A DNA stretch of 12,985 nt, taken from Alphaproteobacteria bacterium (lineage in GTDB: Bacteria > Pseudomonadota > Alphaproteobacteria > Holosporales > Holosporaceae). Each line of letters starts with the position of its first letter. Within the stretch, counting starts at the first letter, position 1. Below, piece by piece: positions 7,505-12,985 of the stretch. The position numbers and the translations under genes are program-made. Location of the stretch: assembly GCA_016870135.1 (NCBI GenBank), contig VGCF01000023.1:1-12985 (forward strand), written 5' to 3'. The notes beneath the pieces were generated by a model, which saw only the letters and a program-made list of their open reading frames with translations, ran no database searches and was not told the origin of the DNA.

Positions 7505-10063
7505 GTGAAAGTACTTGTCGTCGAAGCCCCAGGAAAAGTTAAAACCATATCACAATATGTGGGTCCAGATTACAAGGTTTTAGCCACTTGGGGTCATGTG
7601 CGCAGCTTGCCCAGTAAAACCGGATCTGTCCGACCAGATGAAGATTTTGGTTTGACGTGGGAAATGACGGAAAAAGCAGAAAAATCTGTGGGCGCCATTG
7701 TCAAGGCGTTGGAAAAAGCCGATACATTAATTCTGGCCACAGACTTGGACCGAGAAGGCGAAGCCATTTCCTGGCACTTATTAGAACACTTAAAAGAGAT
7801 CAAGGCTCTGAAGAAAGATCTGGTCATTCAACGGGTGTGCTTTAATGCCATTACAAAATCGGCGATTTTACAGGCTCTGTCTAACCCCAGACGGATTGAC
7901 CAAGATTTGGTTGATGCCTATTTGGCCCGTTTAAGTTTGGATTATTTGGTGGGGTTTACTCTGTCTCCTATCTTATGGACAAAAGTTCCCGGAACCCGTT
8001 CTGCTGGCCGCGTTCAATCTGTGGCCTTGCGATTGGTGGTTGAAAAAGAGCAAAACATCCGATCCTTTCAGGTGCAAGAGTATTGGTCCATTCATGGATT
8101 TTTCGATCAAGAGAAAAAAGGGTTTTCTGCCCAATTGGGGACCTTTCGCGGTCAGAAATTGGAAAAACTGTCTCTGAAAACAGAAAATGAAGCCAAAGAG
8201 TGGGTCAAAGAATTACAACCTTTGTCTTATACGGTTAAAGAGGTTGCCGCCAAACGTGTTCAGCGCCATCCTGCCCCACCCTTTGTGACGTCCAGTTTAC
8301 AGCAAGAAGCATCGCGAAAGCTGGGGTATTCGCCCTCTAAAACCATGCAGATTGCCCAAAAATTATACGAAGGTGTCGAGATGAAAGGCCAAACACTGGG
8401 GCTGATTACCTATATGCGCACCGACAGTACCATGATTATCCCAGATGTCATCAAGGACATGCGTGATTTTGTCACGAAAAAATGGGGGGCCGAGTTTATT
8501 TCACCGGCCGTACGGCAATACAAAGTCAAGGCGCACTCCCAAGAGGCCCACGAAGCCATTCGCCCAACCCAAATTGATTTAACACCTGATGGATTAAAAA
8601 GCGTTCTCCCTGAGGACCTTTTTCCTTTGTATCAATTAATTTGGGATCGCACCATGGCCTCTCAGATGAGTTCTGCCCAGTATGATCAAACCACGGCCAG
8701 CATTGTTTCCAGTGATGGACAGCATATATTCAGAGCATCAGGTTCCGTATTGGTATTCGAAGGGTTCTTGATTTTATATGGGGAAAGTGTGGATGATGAT
8801 ACCGATCAAGAGGACTTGAAAAAGCTGCCTGCCTTGGTGGCCGATCAAAAGGTTGCCCTGGAACGGGTCGATCCCGATCAACATTTTACCCAACCGCCAG
8901 CACGGTATTCCGAGGCATCGCTGATCAAAGGCATGGAGGAATTGGGTATTGGAAGACCCAGCACGTATGCCCGGATTTTACAGGTTCTGCAGGAACGTGG
9001 TTATGTGGAGATTGACAAAAAACGCATGGTTCCAAAAGAGCGCGGCATGGTGGTAACGGCTTTTTTATGTAAGTTTTTTGCAAAATATGTGGACTATAAT
9101 TTCACTGCAGAATTGGAAAATCAGTTGGACCAAGTGTCGGCTGGAAAAGAATCTTGGAAAACCTTGCTGCATCAATTTTGGAATCCATTTTTCAATACCA
9201 TCCAAGAATCCAAAACATTAAAAGTTTCCGAAGTATTAAACATCATTCAGGAGGACATTTTGGAACAACCAAAGCAAGAATGCCCCCGCTGTAAAAAAGG
9301 ATTTTTATCATTAAAACTAGGCAAAATTGGACCATTTTTAGCCTGCTCTAATTATCCAGATTGCACATACAGTGCCAACATAGAGGGCGCAAGCGAAGAG
9401 CCGTCTGTTTTGGGTGCTCACCCCGATACAGGAAAAGATATTTTGATTAAAAAGGGGCCCTATGGTTGGTATGTGGAACATGCAGAAACACGTACATCAT
9501 TAGGCCCCTTGTTTACCCCTGAAAATATTCAGTTGGATCAAGCATTATGGCTGTTGTCTTTACCCCATGAATTGGGCAAACACCCCAACACTGGTCTGCC
9601 CATTATGATTGGTCTGGGACGTTTTGGCCCGTACGTTAAATATCAGAATCGATTTTATTCCATCAAACAAAAACAACCCGATACGTTGACCTTGCATCAG
9701 GCGGTGGATTTAATTGACCATGCGCCGGCGCCTAAAAAACCGGTGGCTGAAAAACCAGCAATGGCCATCAAGTCTGGTGCGGTAAAAACGGCTGTGACGA
9801 AATCTGCTGAGCCTGTAAAAACAGGAGATTCCAAAACGGATGATCTGGCGAAAACAGATGCGCCTAAAAAACCGGTGGCTAAAAAAACCACAAAATCCCT
9901 GGTATCGGATGCATCGACAGAAACGGTGGCCAAACCTGCTGGGGCAAAAACGAGACCTGCAGCATCAAGATCCAAAAAAACAGCCGCATCCACGCCTCTG
10001 GGAAATGATGGGGTTTCTGCAGCCAAAGCTTCTGAAAAGACGCCTGCCGAACCCAAGATATAG
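7505..10063 (+). CDS. topA: DNA topoisomerase I (type IA)
   Basis: 852 residues. TopA relaxes negative supercoils by cutting one strand through a 5'-phosphotyrosine link. The Toprim domain opens the protein (VVEAPGKVKTI, E8) and carries the acidic triad D80-L-D82-R-E84 in ATDLDREGEAISW. The conserved SAGRVQSVALRLVVEKE lies at 166-182. The active-site tyrosine is Y303 in GLITYMRTDSTM. One four-cysteine zinc finger follows (C593, C596, C614, C620), then two glycine-rich repeats, KGPYGWYV (650-657) and LGRFGPYV (704-711), and a Lys/Ala/Pro/Thr-rich tail from about 741 to the end. Such tails are common in alphaproteobacterial TopA and probably contact DNA. The start is GTG at 7505: it places E8 where the family has it, no in-frame ATG lies just upstream, and a weak GAGAT sits at 7495-7499. 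The stop abuts the Shine-Dalgarno sequence of the next gene. Confidence 0.97.
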   Translation: MKVLVVEAPGKVKTISQYVGPDYKVLATWGHVRSLPSKTGSVRPDEDFGLTWEMTEKAEKSVGAIVKALEKADTLILATDLDREGEAISWHLLEHLKEIKALKKDLVIQRVCFNAITKSAILQALSNPRRIDQDLVDAYLARLSLDYLVGFTLSPILWTKVPGTRSAGRVQSVALRLVVEKEQNIRSFQVQEYWSIHGFFDQEKKGFSAQLGTFRGQKLEKLSLKTENEAKEWVKELQPLSYTVKEVAAKRVQRHPAPPFVTSSLQQEASRKLGYSPSKTMQIAQKLYEGVEMKGQTLGLITYMRTDSTMIIPDVIKDMRDFVTKKWGAEFISPAVRQYKVKAHSQEAHEAIRPTQIDLTPDGLKSVLPEDLFPLYQLIWDRTMASQMSSAQYDQTTASIVSSDGQHIFRASGSVLVFEGFLILYGESVDDDTDQEDLKKLPALVADQKVALERVDPDQHFTQPPARYSEASLIKGMEELGIGRPSTYARILQVLQERGYVEIDKKRMVPKERGMVVTAFLCKFFAKYVDYNFTAELENQLDQVSAGKESWKTLLHQFWNPFFNTIQESKTLKVSEVLNIIQEDILEQPKQECPRCKKGFLSLKLGKIGPFLACSNYPDCTYSANIEGASEEPSVLGAHPDTGKDILIKKGPYGWYVEHAETRTSLGPLFTPENIQLDQALWLLSLPHELGKHPNTGLPIMIGLGRFGPYVKYQNRFYSIKQKQPDTLTLHQAVDLIDHAPAPKKPVAEKPAMAIKSGAVKTAVTKSAEPVKTGDSKTDDLAKTDAPKKPVAKKTTKSLVSDASTETVAKPAGAKTRPAASRSKKTAASTPLGNDGVSAAKASEKTPAEPKI
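9728..9880 (+). repeat. 21-bp direct repeat inside the topA tail
   Basis: The same 21 bases occur at 9728-9748 and 9860-9880, 132 bases (44 codons) apart and in the same reading frame. Both copies encode APKKPVA within the Lys/Ala-rich C-terminal tail of topoisomerase I. This suggests that the tail grew, or could change length, by in-frame duplication or slippage. Confidence 0.85.
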
Positions 10064-10075
10064 GGGGACATGTTC

Positions 10076-10423
10076 ATGGAATTCCTATACACAGGATTAC
10101 GCCAAGCCATCGATGGTCTTTACGCATTCATTTTTCCCCCCGATAAACCCTATGAGTGGATAGGATTTTTGGCTTTGCTGTTTAATCTCGTGTGTTATAT
10201 TCCTCAAATCAGGCGCATTCGTCTCACCCAATCATCCAAAGATATTTCGTTTTGGATGTTTTCCATTTGGATTATGGGCAGCACCACGTGGATGATTTAC
10301 GGCATCAGAGAAATGCGTTGGCCTGTGATGATTACCAATGGCATTAATCTGGTATTTCGCATTTGGGTTTTGGTGTACAAATATATTGTGGATCGTCGAT
10401 CTAAAACCCTCTCTAAATCCTGA
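10076..10423 (+). CDS. SemiSWEET / PQ-loop family small membrane transporter, first copy
   Basis: 115 residues from ATG 10076. I prefer this start over ATG 10070 because AGGGGGA (10062-10068) is 7 nt from 10076 but only 1 nt from 10070. SemiSWEETs are three-helix inner-membrane proteins that work as dimers and move sugars or related small molecules down a gradient. Visible (numbered from 10070): a 26-residue N-terminal extension, helix 1 (about 29-50) with the PQ motif at P45-Q46 in CYIPQIRR, then TQSSKDISFWMF, helix 2 with GSTTWMIYG (W74), and helix 3 with PVMITNGIN (N90). W74 and N90 are 16 residues apart, the same spacing as pocket residues W48 and N64 in the Leptospira SemiSWEET. The tail is basic. 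The gene follows topA directly and is probably co-transcribed. Substrate unknown. Confidence 0.85.
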   Translation: MEFLYTGLRQAIDGLYAFIFPPDKPYEWIGFLALLFNLVCYIPQIRRIRLTQSSKDISFWMFSIWIMGSTTWMIYGIREMRWPVMITNGINLVFRIWVLVYKYIVDRRSKTLSKS

Positions 10424-10530
10424 AAATGGAGTTGTACTTTGGCATGTCTGACCCAATCTGAACCACGTACGCTTGATTCTATATACACAACGGGTGCGAA
10501 CCCAAACCAATTAAACACGCTATACTGCGC

Positions 10531-10536
10531 AGGAGG
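10531..10536 (+). promoter_or_regulatory. Perfect Shine-Dalgarno AGGAGG of the second SemiSWEET gene
   Basis: AGGAGG lies 6 nt before ATG 10543 and 9 nt before ATG 10546; both spacings work, so the protein may begin MMKV or MKV. It is the strongest ribosome-binding site in the window, in contrast to the leaders of alaS, mutS and lpxA. Confidence 0.8.
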
Positions 10537-10542
10537 ATTTTA

Positions 10543-10854
10543 ATGATGAAAGTTCTGGATTATCTGCGGATTTATTTTGAACACGTTGATTTCCTTGGTT
10601 TTTTAGCTGCGACCTTGAGTGCCATTGCGTTGTTGCCACAAATTCATCAAATTTGGGTTACGCGCTCTGCCAAAGACATTTCCTTTGGCATGCTGGCCTT
10701 ATTGCTCAGCGGTTCCATTGTTCAGATGATTTATGCCGTTTTAACCCATCAAATTCCGGTCATTGTGACCAATTGCATTTCTATCACCCTGCGCACCTTG
10801 GTTTTAGGGTGTAAACTTTATATGGATTGGCGTGCATCACAAAAAAGCTCATAA
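10543..10854 (+). CDS. SemiSWEET / PQ-loop family small membrane transporter, second copy
   Basis: 103 residues, related to but clearly diverged from the gene 119 bases upstream. Helix 1 (about 17-37) ends in the PQ motif P32-Q33 (ALLPQIHQIW). It is followed by TRSAKDISFGML, which closely matches TQSSKDISFWMF of its neighbour. Helix 2 (about 47-68) reads GSIVQMIYA, and helix 3 (about 71-93) contains PVIVTNCIS with the conserved N77. Where the first copy and characterised SemiSWEETs have the sugar-stacking tryptophan, this one has Q61, so its substrate pocket is probably altered. It lacks the N-terminal extension of the first copy. No clear promoter lies in the 119-base gap; TATACT at 10521-10526 is too close to the start codon. 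Whether it forms homodimers or pairs with the first copy cannot be told from sequence. Confidence 0.82.
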   Translation: MMKVLDYLRIYFEHVDFLGFLAATLSAIALLPQIHQIWVTRSAKDISFGMLALLLSGSIVQMIYAVLTHQIPVIVTNCISITLRTLVLGCKLYMDWRASQKSS

Positions 10855-11003
10855 GGTAAAACACCCCCCCCACCGTATTCTAAGAGGGCAAACTGTGACA
10901 GCATAGGCTTTGTACATCATTCAAGTCATCAGCATTCTAGATCACCGAGTGCAGAGCCCCCGCGCCCGTATTTTGGGCAGTCAGATTAAATCCATACCCC
11001 TTT
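10855..11003. other. Convergent intergenic gap with a C8 tract
   Basis: This gap separates the 3' ends of the second SemiSWEET gene and lpxA. It contains a run of eight C (10864-10871) and a small stem GCCC/GGGC (10964-10967 with 10975-10978) around a 7-nt loop. I find no hairpin followed by a T-tract on either strand, so no intrinsic terminator is called for either gene. The plus-strand reading frame that crosses it continues antisense into lpxA and looks like a shadow. Confidence 0.5.
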
Positions 11004-11876
11004 CTATGCCTGATCAAAATCTGGTGCATCATGAGCAAGAAATTCCGACGACGATCCGAATTTTTCAAAATATCGGGCATCGCCAACCATGCAAATGGAT
11101 CGTTTGACATCTTTTTTTAAAAACTCTTGAATGACTTTAACCTTGGAAAATTCTAAAAATTCCGATGGTATGGTGTTCACACGTTCAAAAAAAGAGCCCT
11201 CTGTTGCACAAAAAATCCATTGAAATGTGCGGTGCACTGCCCGAATTTCTTCGTGACTGGATTGCAATCTTTTTAACTTGATGCGATTAATCCCCATCAA
11301 TTTTGCAGGATACCCCAAAACCAACCCATAAGGCATTACATCGCTGGCCACACCCGATAATCCGGAAATCATGGCGCCCTCCCCAATGCGTGTAAATTGG
11401 AGCACCGCACATAATCCACCCAAAACGGCTTGATCTCCTACCTCGACATGTCCGGCCAGAGTCGCCTGATTGGCCATAACGATATCATTGCCCAGGCTGC
11501 AATCGTGGGCAATATGCACACCAACCATTAAAAATACGCGATCGCCTATGACTGTGCATCCTCCACCTTCTTTTGTACCCCGATGAATGGTGACGTGCTC
11601 ACGAATTCTGGCATGCTTGCCAATCACCAGATGGGTTTCTTGGCCGGCATAAATTAAGTGTTGGGGATCAGAGCCCAAAACAGAAAAAGCGCCAATCGTG
11701 CTGTCTGCCCCGATGGTGGTATTCTGTTCAATCACCACATGGGACGTCAATCGCACATTATTGTGCAACACAACATCAGGGCCAACAATGCAATAGGGTC
11801 CAATATCACATCCACGACCAATGTGTGCGCTGGGATGAACAATGGCGCTGTTATGAACAACAAAGGAATCTGTCAT
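11004..11876 (-). CDS. lpxA: Acyl-ACP:UDP-N-acetylglucosamine O-acyltransferase LpxA
   Basis: 290 residues against 262 in E. coli. LpxA transfers a 3-hydroxyacyl chain from ACP to UDP-GlcNAc, the first step of lipid A synthesis, as a cytoplasmic trimer of left-handed beta-helices. Hexapeptide repeats run through about residues 8-185 (for example IGRGCDIGPYCIVGPDVVL). The catalytic base is H124 in HIAHDC (E. coli H125), with H121 and H143 (LAGHVEV) also present. G172 occupies the position of the E. coli G173 acyl-length ruler. One family residue is changed: AVHQF of E. coli (H160) reads AVLQF here (L159, codon CTC). The helical C-terminal domain (about 195-255) is followed by roughly 30 extra residues. 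ATG 11876 fits the family start; there is no Shine-Dalgarno sequence, and the predicted leader is about 23 nt. Neither flank holds lpxD, fabZ, lpxI or lpxB, the usual neighbours. Confidence 0.95.
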   Translation of the reverse strand: MTDSFVVHNSAIVHPSAHIGRGCDIGPYCIVGPDVVLHNNVRLTSHVVIEQNTTIGADSTIGAFSVLGSDPQHLIYAGQETHLVIGKHARIREHVTIHRGTKEGGGCTVIGDRVFLMVGVHIAHDCSLGNDIVMANQATLAGHVEVGDQAVLGGLCAVLQFTRIGEGAMISGLSGVASDVMPYGLVLGYPAKLMGINRIKLKRLQSSHEEIRAVHRTFQWIFCATEGSFFERVNTIPSEFLEFSKVKVIQEFLKKDVKRSICMVGDARYFEKFGSSSEFLAHDAPDFDQA

Positions 11877-11883
11877 GAACCCA

Positions 11884-11913
11884 AAGACAAGACTTTACTC
11901 GTTAAACTATAGT
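11884..11913 (+). promoter_or_regulatory. Candidate rightward promoter sharing the palindromic -10
   Basis: On the plus strand AAGACA (11884-11889, 4/6) and TATAGT (11908-11913, 5/6) are separated by 18 bases, predicting a start near 11920. It uses the same ACTATAGT palindrome as the lpxA promoter on the other strand. A longer imperfect inverted repeat, AGACT...AGTCT (11890-11894 with 11911-11915), surrounds it and could instead be an operator. Confidence 0.35.
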
Positions 11914-11934
11914 CTATTTCTCTTTACCAGTCCA
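11906..11934 (-). promoter_or_regulatory. Sigma70-type promoter of lpxA
   Basis: On the minus strand TGGACT (plus 11929-11934, 4/6) and TATAGT (plus 11906-11911, 5/6) are separated by exactly 17 bases. The predicted start is near 11899, about 23 nt before the lpxA ATG. The -10 lies in the 8-bp palindrome ACTATAGT (11906-11913). Confidence 0.55.
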
Positions 11935-12121
11935 CTGTGCACCCATTTGATGCCGCGGGATTATCTCGGCGCCACTGAGCAGGTTCAACCTACCCTGCCC
12001 TGTAACACGTGCCATCATTCAATGTATTTCAACGCGTACCCCCGGGATGAAAGGATCCCTTTGTCCCAGGATCCACCCTTGATCCTTTTCGTCCGGTCAT
12101 GCATGGTCGGACGTCTTTTTT
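11920..12121 (+). ncRNA. Predicted small RNA ending at an orphan terminator
   Basis: There is no convincing protein gene here, yet a rightward intrinsic terminator closes the interval and a plausible rightward promoter opens it, implying a transcript of about 200 nt. Foldable parts include GCAGG/CCTGC around a 10-nt loop (near 11980-12000), GGGAT/ATCCC (12044-12059) and a 12-pair stem of 12046-12057 with 12081-12093 (one G-U pair, one bulged U). That stem shares four bases (12090-12093) with the terminator's 5' arm, so the two structures exclude each other. I could not match it to SRP RNA, tmRNA or RNase P RNA, and a 6S-like long hairpin did not emerge. A short weak peptide frame crosses it but has no family resemblance. 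Existence is inferred from the signals only. Confidence 0.35.
12090..12121 (+). terminator. Intrinsic terminator facing right
   Basis: CGTCCG (12090-12095) pairs with CGGACG (12108-12113). The stem can continue inward through two G-U pairs and CAT/ATG, and is followed by TCTTTTTT ending at 12121. The T-tract is on the plus strand only; read on the minus strand the stem is not followed by T, so it does not serve the leftward gene at 12154-12985 or lpxA. Confidence 0.8.
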
Positions 12122-12153
12122 AACCGTGTTGTTATTTGCATTATTGTATATTT

Positions 12154-12985
12154 TCATCGCATGAAAATCTCTTTTCTTCGATTTTCTAATTCCGCACTAC
12201 TTTTTTTGTTTGGTGATGTTTTTTCCGTCTGTTTCGTATTCTTTGTGTGCGTCAAAGAATTCCGGTCATTCCCCTGACCAGAGAACTTGGACATTATACC
12301 AGAGTATTCGTTCTCAGTGCCATCGGTCTTGCGCATTTTAAAAATACCGGCGTAGCGAGCAAGATCTTGATTAGTCAGATCTTGTGCATCGTATTTCCAG
12401 TCCGTATAAAAAATACTGTTTATAGGTTGTCCAGTACTCTTTGGTTGTGGAGCCGTTATTGGCTGGCTATTAAAGCCACAAAAATTCTGGGATGAATTAT
12501 TATGATCCGTTGGTAAAAACCGAATGCTTTTTGTGAGGGGAATGTCTATTGTTTCATTTTCTCCATCTTTTTCATTTTTTATATAAAACCTTTCTTCTTT
12601 TTTATATATTGCACATTTAGCACCTAGAAACTTAACCCGTTTGTTTTTATCATCATCTGTCGGTAAAATTGTGAATCCATTAATGTCCCATATCTTTCCA
12701 TCGCGTGCAAAATCATCTAGCACACGATTTAAAGTTCTGTCTTGTTCAAAACCTAAACCCTGCTTTACTTTACCCACAATGCTGGTTCTCTCATTTTTGA
12801 TAAAACAATCGTACTTTCCCTGTTTATCATCCTTTACATCAATTTTAAATATCTTGTTATTGTTATTATCTAACATAAAGCAGTTTTGCAGAACTTCTAC
12901 TATTTCTGTATTTTTATCCCCACTCTGCACGTCACTGTTGGTACGATCCTGCAACACCTTCTCTTCTGCTTCCTTCTCTGCTAAT
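12154..12985 (-). CDS. Unknown AT-rich hydrophilic protein, C-terminal part (partial)
   Basis: I do not recognise this protein. The frame is open from the window edge to TGA at 12154-12156, about 276 codons. GTG 12957 is a possible start, but the frame continues above it as LAEKEAEEKVLQ, which looks like coiled coil, so the gene probably begins outside the window. The protein is rich in Asn, Lys, Asp and Glu. Two similar phrases, ILPTDDDKNK and FLPTDHNNSS, hint at a repeated module. Alternating hydrophobic and charged stretches (AIYKKEERFYIKN) suggest beta strands. The last 40 residues are a polar Ser/Thr/Lys/Asn tail ending RRKEIFMR. No membrane segment or catalytic motif is visible. Base use is much more AT-rich than in the housekeeping genes, which could mean transfer or relaxed constraint. 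A secreted or host-directed protein is possible but unsupported. Confidence 0.7.
   Translation of the reverse strand, partial: LAEKEAEEKVLQDRTNSDVQSGDKNTEIVEVLQNCFMLDNNNNKIFKIDVKDDKQGKYDCFIKNERTSIVGKVKQGLGFEQDRTLNRVLDDFARDGKIWDINGFTILPTDDDKNKRVKFLGAKCAIYKKEERFYIKNEKDGENETIDIPLTKSIRFLPTDHNNSSQNFCGFNSQPITAPQPKSTGQPINSIFYTDWKYDAQDLTNQDLARYAGIFKMRKTDGTENEYSGIMSKFSGQGNDRNSLTHTKNTKQTEKTSPNKKSSAELENRRKEIFMR

Noticed and set aside
9697..10110. Minus-strand frame of 137 codons opposite the topA tail
   Set aside because: It is the antisense of a low-complexity Lys/Ala-rich coding region, which often leaves long open antisense frames; the topA frame has clear family support.
10491..10504. GGGT-GCGA-ACCC resembling a tRNA T-arm between the SemiSWEET genes
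   Set aside because: The stem is only four pairs with a tetraloop, and no acceptor or anticodon stem can be drawn around it.
10521..10526. TATACT as the -10 of the second SemiSWEET gene
   Set aside because: The start would fall inside the Shine-Dalgarno sequence, and no -35 element is found at 16-18 bases.
10864..10871. C8 tract as a phase-variation site
   Set aside because: It lies between the 3' ends of two convergent genes, not in a coding frame or promoter spacer.
10910..11107. Plus-strand frame of 65 codons across the lpxA 3' end
   Set aside because: Half of it is antisense to lpxA, and it has neither a strong start nor a family match.
11935..12121. SRP RNA, tmRNA or 6S RNA
   Set aside because: The SRP loop consensus (GGAA...GCAG type), a tRNA-like 3' end and a convincing 6S long hairpin with central bubble could not be found by eye; a covariance search is needed before naming it.
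11875..12123. Plus-strand frame of 82 codons between lpxA and the right-edge gene
   Set aside because: It overlaps the lpxA start, runs through the terminator stem, has no Shine-Dalgarno sequence and resembles no family; a noncoding transcript explains the terminator better.

Overview
The window looks like chromosomal DNA of an alphaproteobacterium of intermediate GC content. This rests on an alpha-type topoisomerase I (glycine-rich C-terminal repeats plus a lysine/alanine-rich tail), a MutS with a GPNMAGKST Walker A, a lipid A gene (so a Gram-negative outer membrane) and ordinary TGA stops. A host-associated lineage such as Holosporales would fit the gene mix, but that is inference. Nearly everything is housekeeping. 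I do not see a defence system, CRISPR array, prophage or transposon.

Layout, left to right. (1) 1-1741, minus: the first two thirds of the disaggregase ClpB, running off the left edge. Its upstream region holds a perfect 9-9-9 inverted repeat. (2) 1958-2034, plus: tRNA-Arg(ACG) with its own sigma70-type promoter, divergent from clpB. (3) 2245-10063, plus: alaS, mutS and topA, three large genes of translation and DNA maintenance, spaced by 90-120 bases. A strong hairpin lies between alaS and mutS. (4) 10070-10854, plus: two small three-helix membrane proteins of the SemiSWEET/PQ-loop family in tandem, the first abutting topA. (5) 11004-11876, minus: lpxA, the first step of lipid A synthesis, convergent with the second SemiSWEET gene and not next to lpxD, fabZ or lpxB. 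(6) 11877-12153: no convincing protein gene. It holds a palindromic -10 element that could fire in both directions and an intrinsic terminator facing right. No recognised plus-strand gene precedes that terminator, which suggests an unannotated RNA of about 200 nt. (7) 12154-12985, minus: the C-terminal part of an AT-rich, asparagine/lysine-rich protein of unknown family, running off the right edge.

How the genes relate: alaS and tRNA-Arg serve translation, mutS and topA serve DNA repair and supercoiling, and clpB rescues aggregated protein. The SemiSWEET pair and lpxA concern the cell envelope. No single pathway joins them. Several genes (alaS, lpxA, mutS) lack a Shine-Dalgarno sequence, and alaS and lpxA have predicted leaders of only about 23 nt.

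The points most worth a second look are the tandem SemiSWEETs (the second has lost the pocket tryptophan), the orphan terminator with its predicted small RNA and symmetric promoter, the clpB operator-like repeat, the His-to-Leu change in LpxA, and the unknown right-edge gene.
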